From: Trichosporon coremiiforme
Lineage: Eukaryota > Basidiomycota > Tremellomycetes > Trichosporonales > Trichosporonaceae
NCBI GenBank assembly: GCA_039545355.1
Contig: BCJJ01000003.1
Span: 124,001 to 188,000 of the forward strand
Direction: 5' to 3'
DNA length: 64,000 nt
How positions within the stretch are numbered: the stretch's first letter is position 1; each line of letters opens with the position of its first letter. Below are positions 62,358 through 64,000 of the stretch, piece by piece. Below the pieces are notes generated by a model that worked only from the letters and a program-made list of their open reading frames with translations, had not been told where the DNA came from and did no database searches. A program made the translations under genes and the position numbers.

Positions 62358-64000
62358 TCACGCACCGTCCATGGTCAGCTTGGGCTGGGCCGTCACTTCC
62401 TTGTCTCCGTTCTCCTTCTCGTCCCCATCCTTCTCCCCATCCGCCATCTCGCCATCGAGTTGCCTCGCCCGAGCCGCCGACGACGCACCCTTCTCCCCCC
62501 CATCTGCAATCTTCAGGTCCTTAATGGCGCTAGCGTCCTTGGCACTCATGCCGAGCTGGCTCCTCCTCTTCAGATCGGTTTGCGACCTCTTCCGATGCCT
62601 CGTCTCGAGCACGCTGGCGCCAACGAGCGTCGGCTGGTGTCCATGCAGCACTGCGTTCGTGTGCGCCATACTCGCCGCGGCGACCTGCTGCGCACTGCTG
62701 TGCTTGAGGGGCATCGGGGTCGGGCTGGGCGTGTGCCGTCCGTATCTGATGAGCGCGAGCTCCTCCATCAGAGTCGAGTGGCGGTATGACAGGCGGATGC
62801 TGGGCACGTTCGTGCGGTGAATGTCGTTACCCGCCGCACCTGGCATGTAATAGTGGTTGCCGATCCAGTGTTTCTTGACCTGGACTTCCCAGCCACTCTG
62901 CAGGACACTGTTACGCGCAAGCTCACACATGTCCGCGGGCGTGAGCTTGTAGATCTGCGCGGCACACGAGTATTCCTCCAGCAAATGCTGCGCAGTGAAG
63001 TGGAACTGCAGCGGGTCGTCTGTACTCAGGCTCACGTTCATGCCCACCTTGAAGAAGTCCTTGAACGGGTTGCGCTCATATGTCAGGAACAGCGCGTTGT
63101 TGCTGAGCGGCGACATGGCCAGACCAATCTGCTTCAGGTAGAAGAGGTACTGCAGCGCCGGGACTTTGCGGAGCAGGATGCCGTGGGAAATCGAGTGGGA
63201 CGTGAGGAACGCGGAACTGAGGTGGTCCGGGTCGCCCGCCTCGCCGCAGTGCGGCCGAAGCACGAAGGTGCAGAATCCCCTTTCCCTGCGCCACGCGTTC
63301 AGCGACGCCATGTTCGCATACATGTAGTACAGCCAGTAGGAGTAGGGCGGGGACTGGCGCGTGTTCCACTCTTGGGCTGGCGGGAATTTCTTGTACAGCC
63401 GGCGTTCCGGCTTGCTCTCATCGTCGACGCTGTCGAATCCGACCACACGCTGCAGGAACACGTGCAGTTCCGGATGACTCGAGGGGTCCGCCGTTACTTC
63501 AAAGAGCGGCTGGAAGAGGTTGCGCACAATGTCTTCGAACGTGTTGACGAGCCCGCCCTGCTTGTACACCTCGTACAGGCGGGGCACCTGGATCAGCCAG
63601 CGGACGTTGTGGCTGACGAGCTTGTTGTTTACGACCCACTTGGCGAGCTTGTCCCACTCGTTCAAGTTGCGGCCGTAGATGGAAAGCCGCCACTCGGAGT
63701 GCTGGTACTTGCTCTGCTCGAGGTCGGCGATGAGCTCGGTCGTCAGCTCGGCGAGGTACGACCCGCCGAGCAGGTTGTCCGTCTTCAGGAAGATCTCGCG
63801 GAGACGTGACGAGCCAGTCGGGTTGTACCGGTTGTTGAAGCGGTCGAAGCGGTGAAATTCCTGGTGCGCGTGCATGTCGAGCGTGTCGATGGAGAGATCG
63901 TAGGCCGTCAGATTCAGCGACTCGAACACCTCCTTCAGCGTCAGGTCCCGCCCGTCACGGTGGATCACGATCTCGTCCGGACACTTCCTCAGCTTCGCCT
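62358..64000 (-). CDS. AMD1: AMP deaminase, C-terminal part (5' end outside window)
   Basis: Converts AMP to IMP and ammonia, balancing the adenylate pool and feeding purine interconversion. The window holds about 547 codons with no intron. Conserved blocks in order: [120 protein letters not shown] and the metal/substrate motif [18 protein letters not shown]. All are adenosine/AMP deaminase family signatures. The last ~130 residues are an extra Ser/Lys/Asp-rich tail ([14 protein letters not shown]) beyond the usual end. The frame continues past base 64000. Confidence 0.95.
   Translation of the reverse strand, partial: AKLRKCPDEIVIHRDGRDLTLKEVFESLNLTAYDLSIDTLDMHAHQEFHRFDRFNNRYNPTGSSRLREIFLKTDNLLGGSYLAELTTELIADLEQSKYQHSEWRLSIYGRNLNEWDKLAKWVVNNKLVSHNVRWLIQVPRLYEVYKQGGLVNTFEDIVRNLFQPLFEVTADPSSHPELHVFLQRVVGFDSVDDESKPERRLYKKFPPAQEWNTRQSPPYSYWLYYMYANMASLNAWRRERGFCTFVLRPHCGEAGDPDHLSSAFLTSHSISHGILLRKVPALQYLFYLKQIGLAMSPLSNNALFLTYERNPFKDFFKVGMNVSLSTDDPLQFHFTAQHLLEEYSCAAQIYKLTPADMCELARNSVLQSGWEVQVKKHWIGNHYYMPGAAGNDIHRTNVPSIRLSYRHSTLMEELALIRYGRHTPSPTPMPLKHSSAQQVAAASMAHTNAVLHGHQPTLVGASVLETRHRKRSQTDLKRRSQLGMSAKDASAIKDLKIADGGEKGASSAARARQLDGEMADGEKDGDEKENGDKEVTAQPKLTMDGA

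Noticed and set aside
62817..63809. 330-codon plus-strand frame over AMP deaminase
   Set aside because: Antisense shadow; the minus strand carries every AMP deaminase motif.

Overview
The window is fungal nuclear DNA, most likely from a basidiomycete yeast of the Tremellomycetes. I would guess Trichosporonales, by inference. Evidence: GC-rich genes on both strands, many very short introns (31-50 nt in several genes) ending in CTGAC plus 2-6 nt plus AG, intron-bearing tRNA-Gly genes, and standard eukaryotic housekeeping genes (MIA40, ERG2, ATG22, acyl-CoA-binding protein, AMP deaminase, microsomal P450). It is a draft assembly: a 100-N gap at 25046-25145, isolated Ns at 4275, 50331 and 50334, and long C/G homopolymers.

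Layout. 1-5.8 kb: 3' part of an MFS sugar transporter (-), a nine-exon Vps62-like secretory-pathway protein (+), MIA40 (+). 7-19 kb: accessory region with two convergent members and one broken member of a secreted Cys-rich family, a dead F-box-like gene, several kb of decayed coding sequence, and a single-pass membrane protein with a PPxY tail (-). 19.5-35.8 kb: mostly housekeeping genes: tRNA-Gly (-), DUF4336 protein, small membrane protein, alpha/beta hydrolase (-), a damaged second PPxY-tail membrane gene across the assembly gap, a small membrane protein, ACBP, ERG2 (-), ATG22, a DUF2985 membrane protein, and a coiled-coil protein (-). 38.3-40.2 kb: alpha/beta hydrolase (+) and a METTL27-like methyltransferase (-). 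42.6-57.7 kb: second accessory region with surface and secreted genes (two single-pass membrane proteins, two tandem ricin-B-type lectins), one intact and two broken F-box-like genes, a second tRNA-Gly, a Tc1/mariner relic fused in frame to a PPxY-tail membrane protein, and fragments of the large membrane glycoprotein. 58.2-64 kb: a bacterial-like two-domain DUF3253 protein, a cytochrome P450 (-), and the 3' part of AMP deaminase (-).

How the genes fit together. The housekeeping genes act in separate pathways: mitochondrial intermembrane-space oxidative folding (MIA40), ergosterol synthesis (ERG2), vacuolar amino-acid efflux (ATG22), acyl-CoA handling (ACBP) and purine salvage (AMP deaminase). 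The accessory part looks like birth-and-death evolution of cell-surface proteins. Four reading frames share a cytoplasmic LPPxY(R/Q) motif, three of them followed by E-W, on otherwise unrelated Ser/Pro-rich tails behind a single membrane segment. This is a candidate docking site for a WW-domain (Rsp5/Nedd4-type) ubiquitin ligase. Fragments of the same families are scattered nearby as pseudogenes. Exon boundaries were read by eye from splice signals and frame continuity; where totals closed on whole codons I say so.
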